DNA from: a bacterium
Lineage (GTDB): Bacteria; Desulfobacterota; Binatia; Binatales; Binataceae
NCBI GenBank assembly: GCA_014896235.1
Contig: JADBKU010000023.1
Coordinates: forward strand, 179,946 to 243,945
Reading direction: 5' to 3'
DNA: 64,000 bases
Below the pieces are notes generated by a model, which worked only from the letters and a program-made list of their open reading frames with translations, was not told the origin of the DNA and searched no databases. This document shows positions 53,107-62,290 of the stretch, in pieces. The translations under genes were made by a program, and so were the position numbers. Numbering within the stretch: position 1 is the first letter of the stretch; each line of letters begins with the position of its first letter.

Positions 53107-53715
53107 TCACGCCGCCGCGATCGGTTTGGGCTGGCCGCCGTCCGGCGCGCGGCGCGCGCAATCGCGAATCCGGCCGCGCAAGCGCTCGATTCCCTCGCCG
53201 GTCAGCGCCGAACAGGCGATCGGCTCCGCGCCGAGCGGCGCGAAGCGTCTGAGCGCGGCGGCGCGCGCGGAATTCTTGAGCTTGTCGAATTTGGTGGCGA
53301 CGACGATCAAATCAAGCCCGCGTTCGCGGATTTCAGCCGCCAACGCCAACTCCTCGGCTTCGGGGCCGCGGCGCGCGTCGATCAAGATCGCCAGCGCGGC
53401 GAGATTTGGACGGCGACGCAGGTATTCGCGCATCAAGGCGGCGATTTTGGCGGCTTCCGCCCGTCCCATCCGCGCATAGCCATAACCGGGCAAATCGACC
53501 AGCGCCAACTCCTCGCCTACAGAAAAAAAATTCAGGCAGCGCGTCCGGCCGGGCGTTTTGCTGGTGCGGGCGAGCCCTTTGGCTTGGGCGAGCGCGTTGA
53601 GCAGCGAGCTCTTGCCGACGTTGGACCGTCCGGCGAGCGCGACTTCAGCGCGCGGCCAGCGCGGACAGGCGGAATATTCGAGCGCGGAGGCGGCGAAATC
53701 AGCGTCTAACCGCAT
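53107..53715 (-). CDS. engB: Ribosome biogenesis GTPase EngB/YsxC
   Basis: The 202-residue GTPase acts in large-subunit assembly and is often essential. G1 is GRSNVGKSS (residues 29-37), G2 is the GRTRCLNFF region, G3 is DLPGYGYA, and G4 is the TKFDKL segment. The length is typical. It is the first gene of the minus-strand group ending with murI. Confidence 0.95.
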   Translation of the reverse strand: MRLDADFAASALEYSACPRWPRAEVALAGRSNVGKSSLLNALAQAKGLARTSKTPGRTRCLNFFSVGEELALVDLPGYGYARMGRAEAAKIAALMREYLRRRPNLAALAILIDARRGPEAEELALAAEIRERGLDLIVVATKFDKLKNSARAAALRRFAPLGAEPIACSALTGEGIERLRGRIRDCARRAPDGGQPKPIAAA

Positions 53716-53816
53716 CCAACAATCTTTAGCATGGCGCCGGGTTATGCGCAGCGGTGCGGTCTTTTTGGCGGCGCGCCAGTTGCTTCTGGTCCGGCTTCGC
53801 CGAAAAGCGCCGGCGT

Positions 53817-54371
53817 TTATCGCGCGAAAGTACCGACCAGATCGGTTGTCGCCAATTCGTGGCCCTTTATCGCTGCGGCCACTTCCTCATAGGTCGCCGC
53901 TGGTTTCAGGTCGAGCGTCGTGTCCAACGCGTAGAGCCGGAAGTGATAATGATGCGCTGGGCCGGGCGGAGGACATGGCCCGTGATAGCCGATCGTGCCG
54001 CGCTCGTTGGTGCCTTGAGCGCCGCCGGCGGCGAGCGTCGGCGATGCTGGCAAGCCGGCCGGCAGGCTATCGGTAGTCGGCGGCAGGTTGTAAACGATCC
54101 AGTGTTTGTAAACCCCCATCGGCGCGTCAGGATCGGTCACCAGCAAGACGAATGACTTCACGCCGGCAGGCGCGCCACTCCAGATCAAGGCCGGCGAACG
54201 ATTAGAGCCGGAGCAGGTGTCGGCCGTAGGAATCCGGGCGCCGGGCGCGAAATCGGCGCTGCGCAGCGTGAACTTTGACGAGCTGGATTGCGCATTAACC
54301 GATTTTAATCCGCCAAACATTAATCCACAGATTCCTGCCGCGATTGCGCATGCCAGTATTTGTCGGCGCAT
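53817..54371 (-). CDS. Exported PEBP (YbhB/YbcL-like) protein
   Basis: The 184-residue product has a signal peptide (about 1-28) and a phosphatidylethanolamine-binding-protein fold. It contains CSGSNRSPALIWSGAP, VTDPDAPMGVYKHWIVYNLP and GYHGPCPPPGPAHHYHFRLYALD, the family core. Bacterial members such as YbhB bind small anionic ligands, and their role is poorly known. It stands alone and is followed by an AT-rich gap towards the excisionase-like gene. Confidence 0.85.
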   Translation of the reverse strand: MRRQILACAIAAGICGLMFGGLKSVNAQSSSSKFTLRSADFAPGARIPTADTCSGSNRSPALIWSGAPAGVKSFVLLVTDPDAPMGVYKHWIVYNLPPTTDSLPAGLPASPTLAAGGAQGTNERGTIGYHGPCPPPGPAHHYHFRLYALDTTLDLKPAATYEEVAAAIKGHELATTDLVGTFAR

Positions 54372-54647
54372 AAGCTTGTCACCCCGTTAAAAACCGTTGC
54401 AAATCTGCAATAATCTGAAATAGGCTCATTTGCCAAGGTCAAGCGGAGAGATCGGCGTCGTTCGTTGCGGATCGATAAAGCTCGAATAAGCCAAAAATTC
54501 CCTCTTGACCCATAATTGTACTTTTGGTTACGTTTGATGTTGTCAAAACAGGCTTAATTCAGCCTTGAGGTTTGGAAAGTCAAAATACCGCTGCGACCCC
54601 ATGGCCAGGCGAGCCGTGAAAGTCGTGGTGGCGATCGGAGAAAAGCC
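54372..54647. other. AT-rich intergenic region before the HTH gene
   Basis: About 276 bases without a gene. A promoter-like TTGACC (54504-54509) is followed by an AT-rich stretch, but the matching -10 is weak. It is divergent between the PEBP gene and the small HTH gene, so it probably holds promoters for both. Confidence 0.4.
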
Positions 54648-54866
54648 GTGGCGGAAGTTAAATACAATTTGCCCCGCGTGATGACGGTCAGAGAACTCTC
54701 GGCGTACTTGCGCGTTCATCCATCGACGATTTACAAACTGCTGCGTCGTGGCGAACTGCCGGGATTTCGGATTGGAACCGATTGGCGCTTCAATGCGGAA
54801 GTAATCGATCGCTGGTGCCTTGAGCGCAACATGAAGCCGGCCGACGAGCCGATGCGCGGCAACTGA
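54648..54866 (+). CDS. Excisionase-family (MerR-like) helix-turn-helix protein
   Basis: The 72-residue product reads VMTVRELSAYLRVHPSTIYKLLRRGELPGFRIGTDWRFNAEVIDRW, the typical winged helix of the excisionase/DNA-binding domain family. The GTG start lies behind GGAGAAAAGCC. No integrase or other mobile gene is near, so it is better read as a small regulator than as phage Xis. A terminator hairpin follows at 54885. Confidence 0.8.
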   Translation: MAEVKYNLPRVMTVRELSAYLRVHPSTIYKLLRRGELPGFRIGTDWRFNAEVIDRWCLERNMKPADEPMRGN

Positions 54867-54884
54867 AAATTCAACCTGTTATGA

Positions 54885-54928
54885 GCGATCGCCGCCGAGA
54901 TTAGCTTGACGGCGATCGTCTTTCTGTT
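54885..54928 (+). terminator. Hairpin terminator after the HTH gene
   Basis: GCGATCGCCG at 54885-54894 pairs with CGGCGATCGT at 54910-54919 (one G-T pair), followed by CTTTCTGTT. It lies 18 bases after the gene stop. Confidence 0.7.
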
Positions 54929-54980
54929 GCGTTCCAGCCCGGTTGCGCGTCTGATATCAAACAGCCGGAGCGGTTCACGA

Positions 54981-55757
54981 TCAGGATGTCTTTCGCGATC
55001 CGGGCGCGGCGGGGACTTCAACCAGCCGCGCGCCGGTAGGTCGGACCTCGATAGCCCGTCCGAACAGGTTGTCGTCTTCGATCAGCCGCAAAACCGCTTC
55101 GGCTATCTGAATCGGCTGTAGAATCTTGGCCGGAATTCCGGCGGTATGTCCGGCTCGCTTCGCCGCTTCGATTCCCCGGCGCACCAGCGGAGTATCGACC
55201 ACTCCGGGACATACGCAATTCACCCGGATATTGCGCTTCGACGCCCACGGCGCCAGCGAATAGGTGAAGTTGACCACGCCCGCCTTGGCCGCGCCGTAAA
55301 CCGGATCTTCCTTGTACGGATACAGACCGGCCATCGACGCGGTATTGACGATCACGCCGCCCTTCGGATCCATCATCGGCGCCGCCAGATGGCACCCGAG
55401 AATGACCGCCTGCAAATCGATATCGATCACGCGCCGCCAGCGTTTGATTTCCGCCAATGGGTAGCCCGGCAGGCCGACGGCGATGCCAGCGTTGTTGTAG
55501 AGGATGTCGAGGCTGCCGAACCGGTTCACGGCCAGCTCGAGCATCCGGCGCGCATCGTCCTCGTCGGTGACGTCGGCTTTGATAAAAACGGCGCGGCCGC
55601 CGGCCGATTCGATCGCCTTGACGGTTTCGACGCCTTGCGCTTCGACCAGGTCGGCGATCACCACGGACGCGCCCTTGCGCGCGAGCAATTCCGCCGTCGC
55701 ACGGCCGATTCCCGATGCGCCGCCGGTAATAACCGCCGATTTGCCCTTTACATCCAT
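54981..55757 (-). CDS. Short-chain dehydrogenase/reductase
   Basis: The 258-residue product has the cofactor loop TGGASGIG (11-18), an acidic residue after the second strand (VVIADLVEA, suggesting NAD), NNAG, NTASMAG with the catalytic Ser, and the YGAAK active-site pair. It oxidises or reduces a secondary alcohol or ketone of unknown identity. The C-terminal end carries GRAIEVRPTGARLVEVP. It is the single gene of its unit. Confidence 0.9.
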   Translation of the reverse strand: MDVKGKSAVITGGASGIGRATAELLARKGASVVIADLVEAQGVETVKAIESAGGRAVFIKADVTDEDDARRMLELAVNRFGSLDILYNNAGIAVGLPGYPLAEIKRWRRVIDIDLQAVILGCHLAAPMMDPKGGVIVNTASMAGLYPYKEDPVYGAAKAGVVNFTYSLAPWASKRNIRVNCVCPGVVDTPLVRRGIEAAKRAGHTAGIPAKILQPIQIAEAVLRLIEDDNLFGRAIEVRPTGARLVEVPAAPGSRKTS

Positions 55758-55808
55758 GGTTCCCTCTCCCGACCGTAGCGAACAGCAATGCGCCTCACGG
55801 AATCGGGC

Positions 55809-56231
55809 TCAACCGATTCGCCCCAGCGCCATGCCCAACAGAAGCCCGCTTAGAACATACGCCGTGGCCGCGACGTAAACATAATCGCGATCTTTAAGAA
55901 ACAGTACAAAGGTGAACGCGACGCGCACCAGCGGCACCAGCGTCAGAATATAAAGCCCGATGGTCATGATGGCGTGGGGATCGCCGGCGAAAGAGCCGCG
56001 TAGCAACGTCGAGAATCCCTCAGCGTCATGAAGCTGGCTTTTTTGCACGGCGTGAAACCGGTCGATAAAGAAGCCGGGCGAGTGCAGGATGGTGGCGACG
56101 ATCCCGGCGATCAGCACAATCGTGCTGACAATCAGAATCGTACGCAGCATCAGCGGCGTCCAGGTACGCAGGATCCGGTCTTCTTCAGCATCCACCGACG
56201 ACGGCGAATAATGTTCAGGCTGGTTCATCAT
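55809..56231 (-). CDS. DUF1634-family membrane protein
   Basis: The product of about 140 residues has three transmembrane helices: LRTILIVSTIVLIAGIVATIL, IMTIGLYILTLVPLVRVAFTFVLFL and YVYVAATAYVLSGLLLGMALG. DUF1634 genes are very often next to TauE/SafE exporters, as here, and probably form a partner subunit. The ATG at 56231 (or 56228) overlaps the exporter stop. Function is inferred from this pairing. Confidence 0.75.
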   Translation of the reverse strand: MMNQPEHYSPSSVDAEEDRILRTWTPLMLRTILIVSTIVLIAGIVATILHSPGFFIDRFHAVQKSQLHDAEGFSTLLRGSFAGDPHAIMTIGLYILTLVPLVRVAFTFVLFLKDRDYVYVAATAYVLSGLLLGMALGRIG

Positions 56232-57100
56232 ATTCCCGCAAGCGCGCGCCATCCCATCTCAACCGCGATCAAGACCAGGATCGCGGCGAAAAGTTTGCGC
56301 AATGAATTGACGTTGGCGTGCGGAAGCACGCGGCTGCCGATCAATGCGCCCCCGGTGACGCCGAGCGCGACCGGCGCGGCGACCACCGCGGCGACGTCGC
56401 CGCGCGACAGAAAGACCAGCGCGCCGGCGCCGGCGGTGACGCCGATCATGAAATTGCTGGTTGCGCTCGACACTTTAAGCGGAATTTTCATCAGCGTATC
56501 CATCGCGACCACTTTGACCGCGCCGGCGCCGACACCCAACAATCCCGACATGATTCCCGCAAGCACCATCAAGACGGCGCCGCCGGGGAGATTCCTCACT
56601 CCGTACGTCGTCATCCGGCCGTCGTCGCCGGGAATTTCTCCGCCCATCCGCAGGCGTTCGCACAGCGGATCCGACTTCGGCAGCATCTCGTCGCCATGCT
56701 TGCTGATGGAGAAATATGCGGATTGCAGCATCACCAGAGCAAAGAGAAGTTCGAGCACCGGTTGCGAGATCACGCCGGCCAGATATGCGCCAGTCAGCGC
56801 GCCCGTGACGGTGGCGCATTCCAAGATGATCGCGACGCGCAGATTCGTCCAGCCGTCGCGCACGAACGCGACGCTTGCGCCCGCGCTGGTCGCCACTACC
56901 GAAATCAGGCTCGCGCCAACCGCGACCTGCATCGGTACATGAGCAAGTATGACCAAGCCGGGAACTATGAAAACGCCGCCGCCCAGTCCTGAGAGCGCAC
57001 CGACAAATCCCGCCAGGACCGCGAGAATCAAAAGCCCGCCGAGGACCGTCACCACGGCGCGATGATCCGATCTAGCCGAGCCATTCGGTTCCTCCCTCAA
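56228..57100 (-). CDS. TauE/SafE-family sulfite/sulfonate exporter
   Basis: The product of about 290 residues has eight transmembrane helices with the paired family repeats GFVGALSGLGGGVFIVPGLVI and GIMSGLLGVGAGAVKV. It would export sulfite, sulfoacetate or a similar anion. The start is uncertain: TTG 57100 is in frame, while a GTG near the first helix could be coupled to a short upstream frame that follows a GAGGGAGG site. It is paired with DUF1634. Confidence 0.85.
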   Translation of the reverse strand: MREEPNGSARSDHRAVVTVLGGLLILAVLAGFVGALSGLGGGVFIVPGLVILAHVPMQVAVGASLISVVATSAGASVAFVRDGWTNLRVAIILECATVTGALTGAYLAGVISQPVLELLFALVMLQSAYFSISKHGDEMLPKSDPLCERLRMGGEIPGDDGRMTTYGVRNLPGGAVLMVLAGIMSGLLGVGAGAVKVVAMDTLMKIPLKVSSATSNFMIGVTAGAGALVFLSRGDVAAVVAAPVALGVTGGALIGSRVLPHANVNSLRKLFAAILVLIAVEMGWRALAGI

Positions 57101-57352
57101 ATAAAATAATGCAGAAACGCTGCGTCACCGATCAAAATGCTAGTTGGGAGTGCGGCAATAGACAATCAAGCGAACGCAACTGGATTTGACGATCATGAAA
57201 CCGTTTGGGCGAGAATGGGTTTGAACATCGCTCGATAAATCGAGCTAATCGATAGGAAATTCCGAATTATGCCGCCGCAATTTCACGGCGCGATCGAATC
57301 TCGCTGGCGCGCGCCACGCGCGGGCGGACGGCGGCGCGCGCGGCCCTCGGAA
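57101..57352. other. Intergenic region between tauE and cinA
   Basis: About 250 bases with no gene seen. The tauE-proximal half is AT-richer and probably carries its promoter; the cinA-proximal half is GC-rich with CGCGC runs. No terminator with a T run is clear. Confidence 0.4.
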
Positions 57353-58636
57353 TTACTTGCGGAAGAGCGCCGACTCGCCGATCGGCATCCCCAGCGCGAA
57401 GCGCCGCAGCCAATCCAGCGCGACTTGCGAAGTCAACAGCTTGATCCATTCGCGATTGCCGCGCAGGTTGAAACGCCGCGAGGCTTTGACCGCCTCCGAA
57501 TCGAGCGCGACGCAGACCGTGCCGACCGGATGCTCGGGCGTGCCGCCGGTCGGTCCCGCGACGCCGGAAGTCGCGATCGCCACATCCGCGCCGGCGGCGG
57601 CGCGCGCTCCGGCCGCCATCTCGCGCACGCACTCGACGCTGACCGCGCCGAATTCCCTGAGCGTCGCTTCCTTCACGCCAAGCAATCCCGTCTTCAACTC
57701 GTTCGAATAGGTAACGAAATCGCCGCAAAAGTAGGCTGAACTGCCGGCGACGTTTGTGATGCGATGGCCGATCAGGCCGCCGGTGCACGATTCGGCGATC
57801 GCAAGCTTGAGCCGTTTTTCGGTGTAAAGCTCGCCAATCACTTCTTCCATCGAGCGTTCGCCTTCGGCGTAGATGAATTCGCCGACGCGGGCGCGCACCC
57901 GTTCGCTCAATTCCTCCAATCGCCGCTCGGCGCGACCGGGCGTGTCTTCGACCATCACCTTCATTGAAATCTGGGGAAAGCTGGCGCGAAAGCCGACCTT
58001 GGCCTCCTCCGGCTTAATCAAGCCCGCGACCGCCTGGTCCAGCCCGGATTCGCTGATGCCGAAGGTCTGGAAAATCCGCGTGGCGAAGATTTTGTCCGAG
58101 CCGCGGTTCTGCCGAATCCAGGGGATCACTTCGTTCTCGAACATTGGCTTCATTTCGCGCGGCACGCCGGGCATCACGACCAGATGCACCGTATGGTCCT
58201 TCATCAACACGGGCATCCGAAATCCTGGCGCCGTTCCGAGCGGATTTGGAATCACTTCAGCGGTCTCGGGAAAGAGCGCCTGCTTGATATTGTTCTCCGG
58301 CATGACGCGGCCAACCGACTCAAACAATCGCCGCATGTGTTCGACGGACGGCTCGTGGCGCCACAATTTCTTGCCGGTCAGGCGCGCGATCGTCTCGGTG
58401 GTCAAATCGTCGGCCGTCGGTCCGATACCGCCGGTCGAGATCACCACATCGCCCATTTCCATCGCGGTCCGCCACGCCCATTCGAGCCGTTCATGCACAT
58501 CGCCCACCGTGATCACGGCGATCAAATCGACGCCGATTTCGTTGAGCTTGTCGGCAAGATAATTGGAATTGCTGTCAAGCACCTTGCCGGTGGTGATTTC
58601 ATCGCCGGTGGAAAGAATCACGGCACGTTCGATCAT
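57353..58636 (-). CDS. cinA: CinA-family nicotinamide-nucleotide amidohydrolase
   Basis: The 427-residue product has two domains. The N-terminal one (1 to about 250) is MoaB/COG1058-like, with STGDEITTGKVLDSNSNYLADKL and VVISTGGIGPTADDLT, acting on ADP-ribose type substrates. The C-terminal NMN amidohydrolase domain carries AESCTGGLIGHRITNVAGSSAYF and TSGVAGPTGGTPEHPVGTV. It recycles pyridine nucleotides. The length is usual. pgpA lies directly upstream on the same strand. Confidence 0.93.
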   Translation of the reverse strand: MIERAVILSTGDEITTGKVLDSNSNYLADKLNEIGVDLIAVITVGDVHERLEWAWRTAMEMGDVVISTGGIGPTADDLTTETIARLTGKKLWRHEPSVEHMRRLFESVGRVMPENNIKQALFPETAEVIPNPLGTAPGFRMPVLMKDHTVHLVVMPGVPREMKPMFENEVIPWIRQNRGSDKIFATRIFQTFGISESGLDQAVAGLIKPEEAKVGFRASFPQISMKVMVEDTPGRAERRLEELSERVRARVGEFIYAEGERSMEEVIGELYTEKRLKLAIAESCTGGLIGHRITNVAGSSAYFCGDFVTYSNELKTGLLGVKEATLREFGAVSVECVREMAAGARAAAGADVAIATSGVAGPTGGTPEHPVGTVCVALDSEAVKASRRFNLRGNREWIKLLTSQVALDWLRRFALGMPIGESALFRK

Positions 58637-58677
58637 GGCTCGCTCCCTGGGCGGCCGTCGGCGCCGCCAAACTGACC

Positions 58678-59151
58678 TTATAGCAGCCGCCGCGCGGCCT
58701 GCAGCACCAAGTTGGCATAGATGCCCGCGGCCAAATCGTCAAGCATCACGCCCGCGCCGCCGCCGACCCGGCGATCAAAGTAATTGGCCGGAAAGGGCTT
58801 GAGAATATCGAAAAAACGAAAGATGGCGAAACTCGCTCCGACCCACAACGCGCCGGTCGGATTCAGGAACATCGCCGCGACCATCCCGAAAATTTCATCC
58901 AGCACGATTTTCGAGCTGTCATGCTCGCCCAGAATCCGTTCGGCGGCGCCGGCGACGCCGCATCCGCCGGCGAACGCAATTGCGAAGCACAGGGCAAATC
59001 CCAAAGGATAGGCCCGCCAAAGCGGCGCGAGGACGAAATAGCCAAGCGCAAGCCCAACGAGCGATCCCGCGGTTCCCGGTGCGATCGGCGCGTAGCCGGC
59101 GCCGGCGCCGGTCGCCAGGAACATCAGGATTCCGCGAGTTACGCTGCGCAC
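58678..59151 (-). CDS. pgpA: Phosphatidylglycerophosphatase A
   Basis: The 157-residue membrane enzyme removes phosphate from phosphatidylglycerophosphate. It has YAPIAPGTAGSLVGLALG, then SKIVLDEIFGMVAAM, FRFFDILKPFPANYFDR and GVMLDDLAAGIYANL, the standard family motifs with catalytic Asp/Glu positions, and about three to four hydrophobic helices. It is upstream of cinA, a frequent neighbour pair. Confidence 0.93.
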   Translation of the reverse strand: MRSVTRGILMFLATGAGAGYAPIAPGTAGSLVGLALGYFVLAPLWRAYPLGFALCFAIAFAGGCGVAGAAERILGEHDSSKIVLDEIFGMVAAMFLNPTGALWVGASFAIFRFFDILKPFPANYFDRRVGGGAGVMLDDLAAGIYANLVLQAARRLL

Positions 59152-59233
59152 GGCGCGCCGACGATATCATTACCGGCGCGGCGATGCAGCCCGCGGCGCC
59201 GGCCCAAGGATCGCTCCGCGGCGCGGCCGCGGA

Positions 59234-60055
59234 TCAGGCGGGACGGACTGGCGCCGCGCTCTCTTCGGCGTTGACCTCGACCGCACTGACGCCTTCGACA
59301 TTGCGCGCCACGCTCCCGATCAGGTCGTCCCATGGCGGCACCAATCCGGGACCGTTGACCTGCACTTTTCCGCTCAGACAGTTCACTTCGAGCGGGGCGT
59401 GGCCGATCTTCGGATGGGACATCAGGGCCGCGCGGACTTCGGCCGCGAGCGCTTCGTCGCACAATTTTTGACGGCTGTCCGCCGGAGCGCTCCGGTCGAT
59501 TTCCGCCGCCGCCTCGCTGAGCATTTTCAAGAGCGCGGGGAGCGGCGTCGAGTGGGTATTGAGCGTAAGATGATGAGTCAGCGGATCTTCGATATCGACA
59601 TTGAATAACGTCTGCATGCGCGCGCGGACTTCGCGATCATATTCGCGCACCCGGCGCTCGGCCACGGCCGGCGCGAGTTTTTCCTCGGCGGCGACGGCCG
59701 CGATCCGTTCCTTCATCGGCGCCACCAGCCGCACGCGCAAGCCCAGCCCGACTTCCGGCAGCAAGATCGCGACCGACCGGCCGAGAATCACCAGATTATC
59801 CGCCGCCATGAATTTGAGCGTCGCGGCGCGGAACAATGGAATGAAGCGCGCGGTGTCGGTCTTGAGCCGCTCCCAGAAATGCGTCCGGCGTTCATCGACA
59901 ATGACCAGTTGTTCCGGCGTAACCTTGAAGCGGCTCGCCGCCTCGTCGATCACCATCTGGGAATTCAGAAACCGATAGCCGAGCCGGTCGGCGACGAGCC
60001 GGCCCAGCTCGTCGGCGCGCGTGCCGATATGCTGGGTAATCGCGATGATCGCCAT
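59234..60055 (-). CDS. Cytidylate-kinase-like protein fused to a BON domain
   Basis: The 273-residue product has an N-terminal kinase-like part (about 1-195) with AIITQHIGTRADELGRLVADRLGYRFLNSQMV, resembling the cytidylate-kinase-like (AAA_26) family that starts ITISRQ.GSGG. Here the glycine-rich loop is altered to GTRADELG. The C-terminal part (about 203-270) looks like a BON domain: LAAEVRAALMSHPKIG..PLEVNCLSGKVQVNG, then GVSAVEVN. BON usually occurs in envelope proteins. The role is unknown, perhaps nucleotide sensing rather than catalysis. Confidence 0.68.
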   Translation of the reverse strand: MAIIAITQHIGTRADELGRLVADRLGYRFLNSQMVIDEAASRFKVTPEQLVIVDERRTHFWERLKTDTARFIPLFRAATLKFMAADNLVILGRSVAILLPEVGLGLRVRLVAPMKERIAAVAAEEKLAPAVAERRVREYDREVRARMQTLFNVDIEDPLTHHLTLNTHSTPLPALLKMLSEAAAEIDRSAPADSRQKLCDEALAAEVRAALMSHPKIGHAPLEVNCLSGKVQVNGPGLVPPWDDLIGSVARNVEGVSAVEVNAEESAAPVRPA

Positions 60056-60272
60056 ATGAACCCCCGAAAGCTGTCCCCGTCGCCAATCTTAGGGCGATGG
60101 CGACGGATGCGCAAACCAGCCAAACTCGTCTGACGCGTCGAAATTGACGCATCACGACGATAATCCGCCAACGACGCAGACGCATGGAATCGGCCGGCGA
60201 CGACCGGTACGATAGCGGCTTAATCTCTTGCGCCAGCCGCGGCCCGCCCGAGGCCGGCTTTACGGAACTTCG

Positions 60273-61433
60273 ATGGCCCGAAATACACCGTCAGTCGAGC
60301 GGATCGCCGGCGCTCGCATCAATCCCGCCGGAGTCACCGGACGCATGTCCGCGGCGGATCTCGTCGATACCGCCTTTCTCGCCTACAACGGCCGCCGCCT
60401 GCGCGAGGCGTGCCGCCTGTTCGCCGAAAAAATGCTCGCCGACGACGTGGTCGTCGGCGTCAGCCTGACCGGCGCCTTGACGCCGGCCGGACTCGGGATG
60501 TCCTGCATTATCCCGCTGATCGAAAACGGCTTCATTGATTGGATGGTCTCGACGGGCGCCAATCTCTACCACGACGCCCACTTCGGGCTGGGCCTGAAGA
60601 TGTACCAGGGTTCGGCGGAGGCCGACGACGTGGCCCTGCGCAAAGCGGGCGTGGTGCGGATTTACGATATTTTCTTCGATTACCGGGTGCTGCTCTCCAC
60701 CGACGCCTTCTTCCGCGAAATCGCGCGCCAGCCCGAGTTTCAGCGCGCGATGGGCACGGCGGAATTCCATTATCTGGCGGGCCGCTACGTCGCCGAGCGC
60801 GAACGCGTGCTCAAGCTGCAACGCCGCTCGCTGCTGGCGGCGGCGCACAAACATGCGCTGCCGGTTTACACCTCGTCGCCGGGGGATTCGTCGATCGGAA
60901 TGAATCTCGCGGCGCTCGAACTCGAGGGCTACGAACTGCGCATCGACCCGCTCGCCGACGTCAACGAAACCGCCGCGATCGTGTACGACGCGAAAGCGCG
61001 CGGGATGAAGTCGGCGGTATTTATTCTCGGCGGCGGATCGCCGAAAAATTTCATGTTGCAGACCGAGCCGCAGATTCAGGAAGTGATGGGCGTGGCGGAA
61101 AAAGGCCACGACTATTTCCTGCAGGTGACCGACGCGCGGCCCGACACCGGCGGACTCTCGGGCGCGACCCCGGCCGAAGCCGTCAGTTGGGGTAAAATAG
61201 ATCCCGATCGATTGCCCGATTCGGTGGTCTGCTACGTTGACAGCACGGTCGCGCTGCCCCTGATCACCGCCTACGCGCTCGCCCGGCGCAAGGCGCGCAA
61301 ACCGCGCCGGCTGTACGAGCGGCGCGACGAGATGATGGCGCGGCTCAAGTCGGCGTACGAAAAAGTGCTGCGCAAGCGCGCCGCCGCCGAAGCCAAAGCG
61401 GCGCGCGGCGCGAAAAGGAAAACCGCGGAATGA
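60273..61433 (+). CDS. Deoxyhypusine-synthase-like protein
   Basis: The 386-residue product (from ATG 60273; TTG 60228 is also in frame) resembles the DHS family. It has [70 protein letters not shown] with the Lys in the position of the catalytic lysine loop, and [25 protein letters not shown]. Bacteria lack eIF5A, and bacterial DHS-like enzymes act on polyamines such as in homospermidine formation. The C-terminus has a basic helix. It overlaps the next gene. Confidence 0.83.
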   Translation: MARNTPSVERIAGARINPAGVTGRMSAADLVDTAFLAYNGRRLREACRLFAEKMLADDVVVGVSLTGALTPAGLGMSCIIPLIENGFIDWMVSTGANLYHDAHFGLGLKMYQGSAEADDVALRKAGVVRIYDIFFDYRVLLSTDAFFREIARQPEFQRAMGTAEFHYLAGRYVAERERVLKLQRRSLLAAAHKHALPVYTSSPGDSSIGMNLAALELEGYELRIDPLADVNETAAIVYDAKARGMKSAVFILGGGSPKNFMLQTEPQIQEVMGVAEKGHDYFLQVTDARPDTGGLSGATPAEAVSWGKIDPDRLPDSVVCYVDSTVALPLITAYALARRKARKPRRLYERRDEMMARLKSAYEKVLRKRAAAEAKAARGAKRKTAE

Positions 61434-62260
61434 AAGAAGCTGAAACTGCCGCCCGCGACGCCGGGCATTGGAAATTCGCGCGCGAACTCGAGGCCGCCCG
61501 GCAGGCGGCGCTCGCAGCCGGCGCGATCCTCGAGCGCTACTATCGCGAACACGGCTACGACATCGATTCCAAAGGCAAGGACAATCCCGTCACCACCGCG
61601 GATTTCGAAGCCGATGCGCATCTGAAACAGCTTCTGCATGGAGGCTTTCCCGAATACGGATGGCTCTCGGAGGAGACCGCCGACGACGGCGACCGGCTCA
61701 ACCGCGAGCGCGTATGGATCGTCGATCCGCTCGACGGCACCAAGGAATTCATCAAAGGCATTCCGGAATTCGTCGTCGCGATCGCGCTGACCGAAGCTGG
61801 CGCGCCAGTGCTTGGCGTGACCTACAACCCGATCAAGCGCGAGCTCTTCGCCGGCGGCGTGGGTTTCGGATGCTTCGTCGATCATGCGCCGGCGGCGGTA
61901 AGCTCCACCCGCACGCTCGAGCGGGCGACGATCCTCGCCAGCCGCAGCGAAACCTCGCGCGGAGAATGGAAAGCGTACGAGGGTTCGATGACCGTGCGGG
62001 CGATCGGCAGCGTCGCCTACAAGCTCGCGTTGGTCGCCGCCGGACGGGCGGACGCGACCTTCACGCTGACGCCGAAAAGCGAATGGGATATCGCCTCCGG
62101 CGCGGCGCTAATTTTGGCGGCCGGCGGCATGGTCACGGACGTTCACGGCGAGCCGATCGTTTTCAACAAAAAGTCGGTGAAGGTGCCCGGCCTGGTCGCC
62201 AGCAACGGCCATCTGCACGCCGCGCTCGAAGGGCTGATCGGCGCGCCGCGCAAGCACTGA
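61430..62260 (+). CDS. Inositol-phosphatase superfamily, CysQ-like 3'(2'),5'-bisphosphate nucleotidase
   Basis: The 276-residue product has [28 protein letters not shown], the metal-binding [12 protein letters not shown] motif, and [17 protein letters not shown]. The GTKEF variant is typical of CysQ-type enzymes, which hydrolyse PAP to AMP. That would remove the PAP formed by the two sulfotransferases in this window. It is coupled by an ATGA overlap to the DHS-like gene. Confidence 0.85.
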   Translation: MKEAETAARDAGHWKFARELEAARQAALAAGAILERYYREHGYDIDSKGKDNPVTTADFEADAHLKQLLHGGFPEYGWLSEETADDGDRLNRERVWIVDPLDGTKEFIKGIPEFVVAIALTEAGAPVLGVTYNPIKRELFAGGVGFGCFVDHAPAAVSSTRTLERATILASRSETSRGEWKAYEGSMTVRAIGSVAYKLALVAAGRADATFTLTPKSEWDIASGAALILAAGGMVTDVHGEPIVFNKKSVKVPGLVASNGHLHAALEGLIGAPRKH

Positions 62261-62290
62261 TTCGGCGCGTGCTCGCATGGCGCGAGCGCA

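Noticed and set aside
54648..54866. Phage excisionase marking another mobile element
   Set aside because: The fold fits, but no integrase, attachment repeat or other mobile gene is nearby. Host-type genes flank it, and the family is common as small regulators.
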